Source: Schistosoma mansoni
Taxonomy: Eukaryota > Platyhelminthes > Trematoda > Strigeidida > Schistosomatidae
Assembly (NCBI RefSeq): GCF_000237925.1
Contig: NC_031497.1
Coordinates: 13,252,512-13,316,511 of the forward strand
Reading direction: 5' to 3'
DNA length: 64,000 nt
The position numbers were made by a program, and so were the translations under genes. Shown in pieces: positions 22,840 to 35,300 of the stretch; within the stretch, counting starts at the first letter, position 1, and every line of letters starts with the position of its first letter. Under the pieces are notes generated by a model. The model had not been told where the DNA came from. It did no database searches and worked only from the letters and a program-made list of their open reading frames with translations.

Positions 22840-24915
22840 GTACTAATTATTTAATCATAATTATGAATAAATTATTTTGAACTATATAATAAAATTAATG
22901 AATGATTATTTATGGTTTCGTGTTTTATAATGAATTATATTTATTTATTTATTTTCTCTTTTAAAAAAAAAATAGATAAATTAAAACTTTTTTTCCATAT
23001 CAACCAATCAACTAATAGATCAATATCAGGAAATAATTTTCCACAAGTATACACAACACATAACCTACTGAAACAGATACCATCTTCATGAAAAGTTTGA
23101 GCAATAAGAAATAAGCTTAGAATTTCTTAATAACGTCTCCTCATTACTCAAGTTTTTCTCTTTTTTTTTTTGTATTTTGATAAGATCAAATAAATTGTAT
23201 ACCATTTAAAGTGTTTGATTGGTCGCTGTTATAATAAACATACTGTAGGTCATATCCTCAAGGTAATATGATATTTGCCTACTTTTCAATCAAATGAATA
23301 ACGGATATAGACTGTAAAAATTAATTCAGTAAATCAATTATATAGTAAAAAAGAAAGATTACTTATGAAAAATTCTTACTAAAGACTTCATTTAAACCAA
23401 GTCAATTAAACAACACTTTATTTAAGTATACTCTATTAGTATAAATGACAGTTTATAAGAACAATAGAATCGGTGGTGATTGTCATAATGAGTAAATCAG
23501 AGGTGGTCATTTTTGATTTTTTTTTTATGATCCGCAAATCGTTTTATTTCTTATCTTTCTTATAGATAATAAAACGCTACTGAATAATGTCAGTATTATC
23601 TTTAAGTGAGACCAATATTAGGTATCAGCAAGAGTTGCCATATTGACATTAGAGATATATAGAAAAAACACAGTTGAATTAGCCTATTTTAAATATCACT
23701 GAGGAATAATAATTAAATAGCTTGGGAAATAATGTGACATTAGTAAATGTCAAATTATTCTTCGAAATTTCATGGACTACCGTCATACCGATGAAATGGA
23801 ATAACTTGTACAATGATTGTCAATATCATGAATACAGTTTTCAATACTAAGTTAATTCTACAGAAAAAGCTATGCAGTAAATATCCAACTAGGGGATAGT
23901 TTCGTTAAGGATTAATATCATTTGTAAAACAGAAATTATAAAATACTGGACAGCTGCTCTGTAACAAGTGATATTCAACTGTATACGAAGTAAGACAACA
24001 ATTCATAGAATGATACTTGTGTTGTTTTTTGTGGGTTGATTGTATTTGTGATTGTAAAACAATGAACTGCAACTCAATGCTCCAAAATTTAAGTGCCTGC
24101 CACATTATCTCAAGATTCTACATTTGATAGATAATGTAGTCTTAGCTTTGAACTTCCAATGAGTTCTGATTATGATGAAATATATATCAAGCACATCGTA
24201 GTCCTAAAAGTTTTTGAAACTCATATTTACACTGATCGACACGATAAATGTCTTTAAAATGAAAAATTTGTTTAACGAAAGAAGAGTGATTTGATATCGA
24301 TATTTATTTTATTCAGTCTTGAATATTTGAACAATAATTTTAGAAAGTCAAGAGTACCCTTTTCAGATGTATTGGGATTATTTACATCACACTGTATGGC
24401 TATTTAAAAAAATACACTCTAGTCCTAATATTTGACCAGCCTTCATTTCCGAACTGTTTATTTATTAAAACAGTTAGTTTAGTTCTTTTCGAGGTCAATT
24501 TTACTCTAGAAAGATGAACAAGATTTATAACTTCTTAGCTGATTAATATGAGTTAGACTTATGAAACAATAAATACATTACAAATTGGTTCATTAAGAAT
24601 CATCGTGTTTAGATGTTAGCTGTGAAAAAGTTCTAATGAATGATTGTCATATTCTATCAAAAAATTTCAAAATCTGATATATTCTAGACAATTATCCTGG
24701 AATATCTAAGGATCATCGAGATTAATTGATCATATTATCATGTAGTGAAGTAATCAAAAATCTAGTCGATTTATTTAAAATAAATAAGAATGTAAAATTT
24801 TTTAAAATGAATCATGATAATGAATATACAAAGCATTTACAACTGATCAAATACATCAGTCTCATGTTTCCTGAAAAACTAACCAAGTTTTAAAGAAATT
24901 ATAGATTTGATCTTC
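22840..24915. other. AT-rich stretch, nothing recognised
   Basis: About 2 kb without a supportable exon or known repeat. The minus open frame 23905-24105 shows no motif. Confidence 0.4.
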
Positions 24916-24918
24916 ATC

Positions 24919-25805
24919 ATAAATCGGTTATTGAATATTTACTAAAACGTCGTCACAAATTTTATTGTTTAGTAATCATTACATAAAGTATAGTTAGAAA
25001 GGCTTTGCTGTATGGACATATGCATTCGATGTTCATTTCTACATCAATCAGTTATGAATTCTAAAATCAAATGAATCCCAAACTAAAACTATTAATCACA
25101 TTTACTTCCTTATACCCGTTATCGCTCATGGAGCATGAGCCACCAACCATTATTCACCAACTAACTATGTCCTAGGTTCTCTTCTCTAATTGTCCCAAAG
25201 CATTATCCACTCTCTTGCTGTCTGCCTCCAGTTCGCGGCGCAATGTGTTGTTGGTCTGCGCCTTTCCCTTTTCCCTTCAGGATCCCATATTATAGCTTGC
25301 TTCTTCACTCAGTTTGATGACTTCGGCAATGTGTTCTACACACCTCTAAGATCTTTTCCTAATTGCCTCCTCAGCTCGAAGCTGGTCTGTTCTCTACTAC
25401 AGCAGGTAGTGAATGACGATACCCGGTCAACGGATATGATGCATCTTGTGCAGATAACTGTTTATAAAAACCCGAAAAGTTTTCATGATAGTTGTAGTAC
25501 TTCACCAAGTTTTAGCTCCACATAACAGAATCGTCATTACGTCTGTATTGGAAACTCTGACTTTAATGTTGACTGACAGTTCTCTTGACTTTCAGTATTT
25601 CATCAGGAGTCGGAATGCTGCATTCTCTTTGCCTTAATTACTATTGATAAGCTCCACAAATAAATCGAAATAATCTAGAAAAAGATTAGAAAATATAATC
25701 TATTTGAGAAAGAATTCAGTATCATCATTACACTTAAGCTTGTACACTATTCTCACACTCAATGTAGACAACAATAAGAGGATAATATTGAACTCTGACT
25801 AGAGT
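24919..25805 (-). mobile_element. RTE-B LINE 3' fragment, copy 2 of an inverted pair
   Basis: It is the reverse complement of 1826-2714 with very few differences. The antisense open frame (25190-25525) is nearly the same as that of copy 1, differing in one visible residue. On the minus strand it is the decayed RTE-B C terminus and 3' tail. Confidence 0.8.
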
Positions 25806-25809
25806 GTTC

Positions 25810-26125
25810 AACATTTTTCATTACTACGACAGTATTGTAGTGAACGAAAACTGAGGTACGGTAAAATAATTTATTAGTTTACGAGAAATCATAAAGTGAA
25901 TTTCTAAAATCTGAAAATTATACATTGAATATATCATTTCCATATTTTCCTTGAGTCGTCTTTTACATACTCCATCGTTCATCCAATTCTGTTGTTATTC
26001 CGAATGATCTGTTTTCTTTCCTCTTCTCTTTATTTCAATCATCTTTTGGTTAGCGTTCCACTCCTAAACCCTGTTGCATACTATTTATATCTGTAAGTAT
26101 GAGTAGCACAAACCATAGTATTATT
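25810..26125. other. Spacer, nothing recognised
   Basis: AT-rich; no gene or repeat family recognised. Confidence 0.4.
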
Positions 26126-26127
26126 AA

Positions 26128-26275
26128 AAGCAAAGATGGATAGTGGGTAGCAGTGGAATCCAGGACGCAAGTTTCGTCCTATTTGGGACTCGTCAGCTGG
26201 ATGTACCTGCATCTCAGAGTTGATGTTCACTCTGGGACTCGAACCCAGTACCTTTCGCTTCAAACGCCATCGTGT
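26128..26275 (-). mobile_element. SINE family A copy with intact-looking hammerhead ribozyme
   Basis: On the minus strand: 5'-truncated head (ACACGATGGCGTTTGAAGC), B box GGGTTCGAGTCCC, then the ribozyme, ending CCATCTTTGCTT. It is the best-preserved family A ribozyme in the window. Confidence 0.88.
26158..26202 (-). ncRNA. Type I hammerhead ribozyme (Sm-alpha)
   Basis: Stem I ATCCAG/CTGGAT, core CTGACGA, stem II GTCC-CAAATA-GGAC, GAAA, a short stem III region (ACTTGCGT) and a GTC cleavage triplet are all present in order on the minus strand. Stem III is shorter than in the usual ACGCGCGT form, so activity may be weak as a monomer. The schistosome hammerhead is a well-described self-cleaving RNA. 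Confidence 0.85.
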
Positions 26276-26279
26276 TATT

Positions 26280-26720
26280 ATTAACAACGATATTTTTATT
26301 TTCAGTACATTTATAAAGATGTCTTCTTCAAGTTTATTCATGAACGGATTTTCAACTAGATTCAAAACTTCATTGATCTTTTGATAGATGTTTCTTTTTT
26401 TGATAAACTGAACGTTTTGTAAATTCGAATTAAGTTTTAATTGATATAGCTATTAATACGTTGAACAACAAAAAGTCAGCAAGAAAATAATTTTAAAAAC
26501 TTTTTTCACTCATCGGCAAATCACAAATATCCAATATTAATTCAAATATCATTTATTTAATACCGAAATAGTTGCAAACTATAAAAACTGAATCTAGTTT
26601 GAACATTTACAATTTACAAATAAGAATTCACAAATTAATCTAAAGGTAATTATTTTCTTTGAAATACTGAATTAAGAAGATAAGAAATATATTATAATGA
26701 AGTTTCAAATAAATAAATAA
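26280..26720. other. Spacer, nothing recognised
   Basis: AT-rich; no gene or repeat family recognised. Confidence 0.4.
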
Positions 26721-26727
26721 TGACGAG

Positions 26728-27204
26728 TCATACTGCGCGACAGTTCTCTCTGTTCTACTTTACGGCTGCGAAGCGTGGCCATCAAGGGTAGAAAATGTCT
26801 TAGAAATATTGCCAGAATCTTCTGGGATCACCGAGTAAGTAATAGTGAGGTTAGACTAAGAGTATTAGGGAATGATGATAAATCATCCGATGAGGTTGTA
26901 AATCTACATCGACTAAACTGGTTGGGCCACGAGTTACATATGCCTGAACACCGATTATCACGACTTACAATACTGACTAGTTTTGGAGACAGTTGGAAGA
27001 ATGTTAGGGGCGGCCAAACCAAAACGTGGCGTCAGTTCATAAGGTCATTAACTTCTAGTAGGATCCATATTGATAGATGCGGACTACTTGGTTGGGGTCC
27101 GCGTAACTATCGTAACCAATGGTTGGTGACTATGAGTGACATGGCTCAGAATCGATCACAATGGTGTAGGTGTATACACTCTTTGTCTTCCCTTAGACGG
27201 TGAG
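26728..27204 (+). mobile_element. RTE-A LINE 3' fragment
   Basis: It encodes the C-terminal RT region in mostly one frame: VSNSEVRLRVLGNDDKSSDE, LNWLGHELHMPEHRLSRLTI, GGQTKTWRQFIRSLTS and WCRCIHSLSSLRR. All catalytic parts upstream are missing. It is the least decayed example of this C-terminal block here. Confidence 0.85.
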
Positions 27205-27209
27205 ATTAA

Positions 27210-29695
27210 AAATGCTTTATACCTTTCTTTCGAACAACTAACTCTCTCTTTCTGTATTATATCCTTATACACAATCTTTCTTTTGTATATTGCAACTATT
27301 GAAGTAACTATTTCTATGAATTTTGTGTTGATCTTGTTGTGCTAATAAGGTTTGACAACTTGTACCGATGCATATATGAGTTTAGTTCTATGTTGTAGCT
27401 AACTGACTGATAAATAATTCATAGGTTTCATTTATTCTTGAGTTGTTATTACATTTTGCAAGATTTCAATATTAAAACTAGAAATAAACATGAATTCAAT
27501 TTTCATTCAATAAATAAATATATTAATTAGACAATTACAATTTTTTGATTAATTTCAATTTATTTTGTAGTCTATTTCTAGAAAAACTTATTACTTTATT
27601 CAATAACGTTTTTTAGCTGTAATTCAAATGTCAATCTATAAAGCGAATACTCAATAAGACAAATTGTCATATCTTTAAATAAGAAGAGAAACTAGACTAA
27701 TTAGTAATAATTATAGTTCGTTGTAATAATCTCTACTCATTAATATAAACGTATTAGTGGACAGAGTTGTCAAATTTCATAGTATCCCATCTGTATTCTA
27801 AATGTATTAGCATATTTTGTGAATAACATAACCATCTTATTCAATTGGATTTAGTATTATTATTTTTTTTCTTAATTATCCTTATTTTTCAGAAAATAAT
27901 TTGAAAAGATACATGAGATACTGATTGATCAATTACATAGAGCTAAATCCCGTTGACGAGTCTTGAACAATACAAAATGCTCCAATTATATTCCACTGTC
28001 GACCACTATGTACAATTTGAAAAAAAACCACACAACAGTTAAGAAATATTATTTTTGTTTATTAATAACTCGCCTTTTACCAACAAATTTAAGTAGTAAG
28101 AGATAGTGAGCAGGGACTCTCAAAAGTAAGTTTCATGTTAGTTGCTATCTGCCAAAAAATTGGGCATTTTCAATTTTGATGGAAGTGATAACCTTAATGA
28201 GATTGAAACCTACGTACAACAAAACCACAATTATATTAATCAAAAATTATGACTAAATCTCAGAAATGTACTAATTATTCTATGGAATTTGAAATCTTTA
28301 TGTGAATGTTTTCATTACGGATCAATATCAACTGTTTCTCTATTGCATAATAAATATCAGTTCATAGAAAGAACCGTATACGAAATTCAGCAAATGTCTA
28401 CCTACTAAATGACTACAGATAAGGTAGTTTCAAGTTAACCAAGTAAATCCTACTACAAGATTCAATAAACTAAAAAAAATACGTTAAATGAATAGAATGA
28501 ATACATGAAGTGTAGTCAGAATATGGATTTAAAAACAAAAATTCAGGACAAAGATAACGGACACATGGAGTTATTACATGTTATGGTATTAAATGTCTAT
28601 AAAAATAAGTCCACTATAAATTGATTTATTGAATGAATATGATTTTTTTACTAGAAAATTTTGTATTGATTATATTGATTGGCCTGAGATTTGGAATATT
28701 CCAAAGTTGTAGTGGTACACATTGAAAAAAACTTATTCTTTTATGGCCCGTGATTTGAATGCTGGTAGATCATGTGAATGATTCTATCGCCTATCCTCGT
28801 ATATAATCATCGACTTAAATCGAGTTGATGAACAACGGAATTTAAAAAAGTCAAATACGAGAATGGATTTCGAATACATGTATTTCATACAATCGTTGAT
28901 TCAAATAAACGGTCGAAGGAACGAAGCTTAGTGACGTGCGGTGGAGAAGGCGAGTGAGCCAACTCGGTTTAATCAAGAGTGGATCGATATTTATAGTCAG
29001 ATAAAAATAAGTTACAGACATATGATGAATAAAATAGGAAATGAAGACACACATACGCTTACATAAAAACAGTCAAGGTTTATAAGCGAATGGTTAACAA
29101 TGTTAAAATATAGCTTGAGAAGAATGGATAAATTGGCTTGTCCAAAAGCTAGAATTAAGCTATGTGGGCTCGACATAGGACCAGCCACTACAATTCTATA
29201 CTTTATAGTGTTAGGACTGTAGATGTTGATTACACATTCTACATAAATCTATTTCATTTGTTTTCTAAAAGTATCAAACTGAAAATCCGTCTGTGAATAG
29301 AGCTGAAAAAAATTATGATTGTTAAATACTTCTAAAGAGACTTTATTCACTAATTTCTACATCGAAGTTTGTAATGATGATTCAGCTCAGAAATATAGTG
29401 AAAGTATCATCAGTAAATTATAGATTTCTGATACAGTTACACTACCGAAAATGTCACTGTTTGATTAGAAATTAATACAACTGAACTTAATGGTCAAGAT
29501 CATAACTACATCGTTTAATAGTAACTAAATGATTAACAAACTAAGTTAATTAATTACCATGATTAATCTCATACACTTTAAAAGGGTTATTAAGAATTTT
29601 AAAAATGTATAGTAATTATAGGTTACTTTCTGTTAAAACTAATAAACTATAAATAAGTGGTGCATCGACTCTGGGCGTTTCTAACACAAAGTATA
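27210..29695. other. AT-rich stretch, nothing recognised
   Basis: About 2.5 kb without a supportable exon, repeat family or RNA gene. The open frame at 28851-29054 (minus) has no motif. Confidence 0.4.
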
Positions 29696-29699
29696 TTAA

Positions 29700-29830
29700 T
29701 ACGTTTCATCCAAAAATTGACTACGGTAATTTCGTGGGTGTACACTGATGAGAATACCCATGCTTGGTCTAAATAGCTAACCAGTGCTTTCTAGTTTTTT
29801 TATAGTTGTATAGCTTAAATCAATCTGTAA
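29700..29830 (+). repeat. Possible very degenerate SINE family B body
   Basis: GTGTACACTGATGAGAATACC and CCAGTGCTTTCTAG echo the family B body (CACTGCTGAGGA ... CAGTGCTTCCAG), but the head and stems are lost. Confidence 0.35.
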
Positions 29831-30214
29831 TGGAAACTATAAAAATGAAATAAGAGTTTAATATATATACCTCTCCTGATTCTTATAATAGTGAAGAATA
29901 AATAATTTAAATTTCGATTTTCTTACTAAGTTGTATAGGTGCTCCATTCATTTTAATATAAACCAGTTGAAGATTTTCAAGTATGCTCTTTGATCAGTTT
30001 TTCAAATCTGACAAAAAAACCATAATTTAAAATCTCTGATACTCTTATTCCTCTCCTTTCTGTAGTGAATTCCTCTAGTAGGTGAATAAACTCTATATAC
30101 TACACTTGTAGAGTGGTTCCTTTAGATATAACCACAATGAACACGCATTTTTAGAAAATCTTTACGTTAGACCAAAAAAGGAAGGAACTAAGGTCGGAAA
30201 TATAAACCATTTTG

Positions 30215-30375
30215 TGAGGACCCAATGACCTAAAGATTAAGCACTCACCGTCAAGCCTAATGGTACTAAGTTCGATCATTGGTTAGGTTACAAATGCCTA
30301 CTGGTGAGTTTCATACTAAAATGAAACGGCTCTCTGTTGACTACTGATTTTCAACAGTTTTCTAACTTAAGTTCT
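30215..30375 (+). repeat. Degenerate SINE family B copy
   Basis: Head-like CCAATGACCTAAAGATTAAG, TAAGTTCGATCATTGG, then CTACTGGTGAGTTTCATACT and ATGAAACGGCTCTCTGTTG follow family order. The ribozyme motif is broken. Confidence 0.5.
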
Positions 30376-30379
30376 CCAC

Positions 30380-32320
30380 AAAATTCAAATGTCTCTTGTT
30401 ATAAGTACGGGTATGGCTATGGTTACTTATTCACAGTTACAGATATCCGAAGATTAGATTGGAATCAATACATTACAACAACTAGGTTATACTTGACAAA
30501 AGATGTAGAGTAGACAGAAGTATATTTCTCAACATCAAACTAATCATTTAGATGTGATGTATTCACATCCTTTAGTCTTAACCTGCTGGACTTATCACAG
30601 CTTACATAAGCTAGATTGAACTTTGCCAACTCCTCTAAAATAATAAAGGAGAAATTGTTAACACAATTCAGATTGTTAGCCGTCTTTCGACTGTATCAGT
30701 GTAAACCTTAAAAATGTCTAAAGGATGTGTTACACTTTAAACAGAAGCATCCTCACATAATCGAAAACTACTTGTGACAATATAAAGAGATAAATCCCAT
30801 CAATGAGAAAACTACACAATACGTCAACAGTTTATTCTGTATTCTTAGTGCAGAACACTACGGCATATACAGAGATCTTTTAATCAGGAAATCTACTGTA
30901 GAGACCATATATATGTTTTTGGCTTAGATAAATAACTTATTAGAATTTTTAACAAAGACAAAAATTTGGACAAGGAATCCTAAATTCTTCTGAGAAAATA
31001 TTTGTTTCTACCTGATCCTACGATATACTCAGATCTTATTTTTAACACTTTCATCTTTATTAACACTGAAAGTTCAAACATACCAGACTAAACGAGATAA
31101 AATTTTAACTAATTAAGTACATGGACAACATGTATAACAAATGACAGTAAGTGGCCTAGTCCATTTCACATCACTATATTAATTTTACTTTGAATGACTC
31201 TCATTACTGTTCATTGATTCATTCTAAGTTGTGTTTTCATACTTGAATTGTTACTATTCCATAAACGCTCAAGAACACAAATTTTAATGACTTTTCATGC
31301 ACTGGAATATAACGATACTAGAAGGAGCTTTGCATACATACTAAAGATAGGAATTGCTAAGGTAAACGTAGATAAATAAACATATTGACATTAAAACAGA
31401 AAAAACATCTTCAATAATCAATTGAATTATTACTGACAAACACACAGACAAACAAATGACTGATCAATAAAGTTCAATTACACCATTATCATAAATAAGA
31501 AAATAAATTCAACTTGCAAAGAAAACTAATAGTAGCAATAATAATAATAATAAAAAGATTAAGTCGGCTCTCTATTTTTTTTCTCTTTCAAGTAAATAAA
31601 CAAACTCATAAGTGTCACATGTTCACAGATAGAAATATATTTGTTTTTTGGAAAACAAGGACAATAATCACTAGTTTGTTAAATCATACAGATTAAAACA
31701 ACAAATGAAGCGAAATACAAAAAAAAGTGGGCGCGAATAAAACCATTTTTCCCAACTCATCATGACATAGACATCACATGTTGTACAAACCAATCTGTAA
31801 GGAAGAAATTTAGTAGTATAATGATCACATATTTACTGGCAGAATTACAGATAAAATAAGAAAATATTCACAAATTAAGCATAGACAAAAAAGAGTCGAC
31901 GATGTACAAATATCAATGACCGGAAAATAGAAGTACACATTTTTACGACAACAACCACAACACCTATAAATAAATCTGAATAAATAATTTTTTTCCGAAA
32001 TATTATCTGATTTGATGATAATAGACATTTCAATATATCACGAGATCAAGTTAGTCACAAAAAAATTGGATTAAAGAACAACGGATAATGCGAAGTGACC
32101 AAACAAAAATACATCACCATATAACAAGTTGAATAGAACTGAAGCGTAACAAATAACTATAGTCGGTTTGAATGTAGGTATGATGGTTTCAGACACATTA
32201 TTTCATGACAAAATGAAAATAAATGTTTGGGAGTGAAGCAGTGAAAACGGTTAACTGATCGTAATTCGGTTAAAATATTAGGTAATAATACATTAATTGA
32301 TAAATTTAATTCACATAATT
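30380..32320. other. AT-rich stretch, nothing recognised
   Basis: No gene or repeat family recognised. This is the 3' flank of the cytochrome b561 gene. Confidence 0.4.
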
Positions 32321-32324
32321 ATTT

Positions 32325-32334
32325 TTTATTTATT
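32325..32334 (-). promoter_or_regulatory. Overlapping polyadenylation signals of CYB561
   Basis: Two overlapping AATAAA hexamers on the minus strand, the first sharing bases with the GAA and TAA codons that end the CYB561 frame. Use of the signal is inferred. Confidence 0.5.
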
Positions 32335-35300
32335 CTTGTAGTGCACGATGTTCTGGAGACATTGTTTCAATACGACGATAGTTTGGATGTTGAGTTAAAT
32401 AAAATATCAGACCACAGAATACTACCAATACAACACCAAGTAAATTGCCGATTAATTCACCAGCTTTCAAAACTGGATAACTAAACAACAAATAAATAGA
32501 TAATTTTTATTAGAAAATATATAACAATTAAATTGATGTAACTGTTGATGATTTACGAAAAAAAATAATCGAAATAATTGAAGATTATTATAAGCAAAGA
32601 TGGATAGTAGCTAGGAGTAGAATCCAGGATGCGCGTTTTGTCTTACTTGGGACTCGTCAGCTGGATGTACCTGCATCTCAGAGTTGATGTTCACTCCGGG
32701 ACTCGAAANNNNNNNNNNNNNNNNNNNNNNNNNNNNNNNNNNNNNNNNNNNNNNNNNNNNNNNNNNNNNNNNNNNNNNNNNNNNNNNNNNNNNNNNNNNN
32801 NNNNNNNNNNNNNNNNNNNNNNNNNNNNNNNNNNNNNNNNNNNNNNNNNNNNNNNNNNNNNNNNNNNNNNNNNNNNNNNNNNNNNNNNNNNNNNNNNNNN
32901 NNNNNNNNTTTCGAGTCCCGGAGTGAACATCAACTCTGGGGTGCAGGTACGTCCAGCTGACGAATCTCAAATAGGAGGAAACGTGCGTCCTGGATTCCAC
33001 TGCAAGCTACCATCCATCTTTGCTCATAATGCTTGTGAATTAAGGCTATATCGAGGCAATACGCACAGTATGCACATATGCCAATAAGAGACTGGTCAAT
33101 CGCAGTCCTAAACATCAATGGGAAGATTCACACAAACAATATCAACTGAATTTAATTGAAGATTGTTTTGATTTTACTTTACGAAAGAATTAAGAGTTAA
33201 GTTGTTTATGTGGGACATTTAAAGATATTAACCCAGTGTGTAGACTGATATCTAAGAAACGTTGTCTGAGCCTGGGGGACCTACTGGTTGAAAACCGATG
33301 GATGGTTCAACGCCTACACTACAAATCCAAAATACATTGTCGGAAATGAAATTTCTCGTGACCTATTGATCATTATTTGACATAATATCAATTTCAATAG
33401 TACGAATTTTCTTGTCAATTGGACTACCCTTCATCAGAGACATATGTGAAATTAATGACTTATATAAGACTAAATCTCAAACCGTGAATAGATAATTTTT
33501 TTAGTCCAATTTTCTGATATACTTTACTTTCCATTTGGACTGTCAATCTTCTAACTCAAAACAGCGTGAGAGATAAATGTCGACCTTTTATTATAGACCT
33601 AACTGTAATCATGACATGAATACATAATAACTAGACCATGATGCAGTGTTCAAACTTTTGGATAACATATTTTCAACTGTGCAAATATTACAATAAAGTT
33701 CTCTTTTTGAGATTTTTATTGACTTATTGCACATGTTAACCTTATGTACTCATTCTTTTCTTTAAAAGGCTTACAACCTATTACAGATTTGATTAGTAAA
33801 AAAGTTCAAGAGCAACCACTATGTTTGTTGATCTATTTATCACCTCGTACGTGGATTCAAAAGAACAAAAGGGATTACAATAGAACTGGTAGAGTAAAAT
33901 AGGACAAACTAATTTGAAGGCGAAAACGAACAGTGAATAATCACTGTTCAAAATCTTTTAATACACACTTTACAAAAGTTACAGGTTAATTAGATATAAG
34001 ACGGAAACTTGTAGCAATAGTGAATACTTTTCGCTGAGTTACTTACTGTGATTATACATATCTTACTAAACTAAGAATAAAGCGATTAGTCATTCATAAT
34101 GAACATACAGCTTACTAAAAATGTGCGTCAGACCAAGTTCCAATACCAAATCAGTATGATATGATGAAATAGAAAATAAATAGCAAAAGAGACGAAATAA
34201 CGGTAATATCAATTATCGTGAAAAGATGAAACATTTGAGAACATAGTTCACTGAGAACGTATGTATTCGAGACATAAAAAGTACAAAGTAACATTGAAGA
34301 CTAACACTTAATAGAAAATAGACTGTGAACAGATCTGAGCCATTGCAACCGTTATGAATAAACTTAGCTTTAAAGCAGACTTTTTGCATACCAAATACTA
34401 ATAATACTCAGTCGCTTAAACTGAAGTAAATGGAGCTATGTTTTAACCTAAACGCTACATAATAAAAGTTAAATACATTCTGATATGGAAGTACCACTGA
34501 GTAAGCAATATAAGAATTAATAATGATACTGTATATTATAAAAAAGATGATGAAAATAGGTAGCTAATTATTTCTTTGAAATGACACTTACGATTTTGAA
34601 AAAAAGTTCTTTTCTGTAATTCCAGAGATACATACACCAATCACTAGTAAATATAAAAAACTTCCTAGTGTAACATGTATAGGAAGGAGTTTAGCACGAG
34701 TAACTTGGGGTGTCTGAGGTACCAGAAAGGCAATTAGACCTCCAACCCACTAGATTGAATCAAACGAGAACAAATGAATAGATTACGAAATGAAAATATG
34801 GTTGAATGAAATCTACTTAAAAGTACATCGCTAATTTTTATGATTATTTGATCTTCGGAAAACTTGATTCATAGGAGAGGAAATATTAAATTTAAAACAA
34901 ATCTTCAAATAAGGCTGTTAATAGTCATTTTTTGGAGTATAAGATTGTTAATGTTATTTCTATGAACTAGAGCGACTATTATTACTTCGACAAAAGGTTA
35001 ACAGTTCTGATGAGACAAAATCTATATAAGAGAAAATGATACAATTGACCGTTCGTTCCACTTTCGTTAAGTAAAATCTGATTTCAGTCAGAAATCCTGA
35101 CTTGTTTGAAGTATTCCGACCATCCACTTTATATATTATTTGATTGTATGGGCTATTTGAAACATACAAAGAAATATCGCCTCAAATTATTCTTGATATA
35201 AAATGTTCAACTTACCATCAAATAGTCAGTGAATATGAGGTTGAAAAAAGGCAAGTTTCATCGTTCATTCAATGATTGTTTTAAATTTGCTAATCGTACT

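Noticed and set aside
32611-33087. Open frames of 80-152 codons crossing the N run
   Set aside because: They consist mostly of undetermined residues and are made of SINE A sequence; artefacts of the gap.
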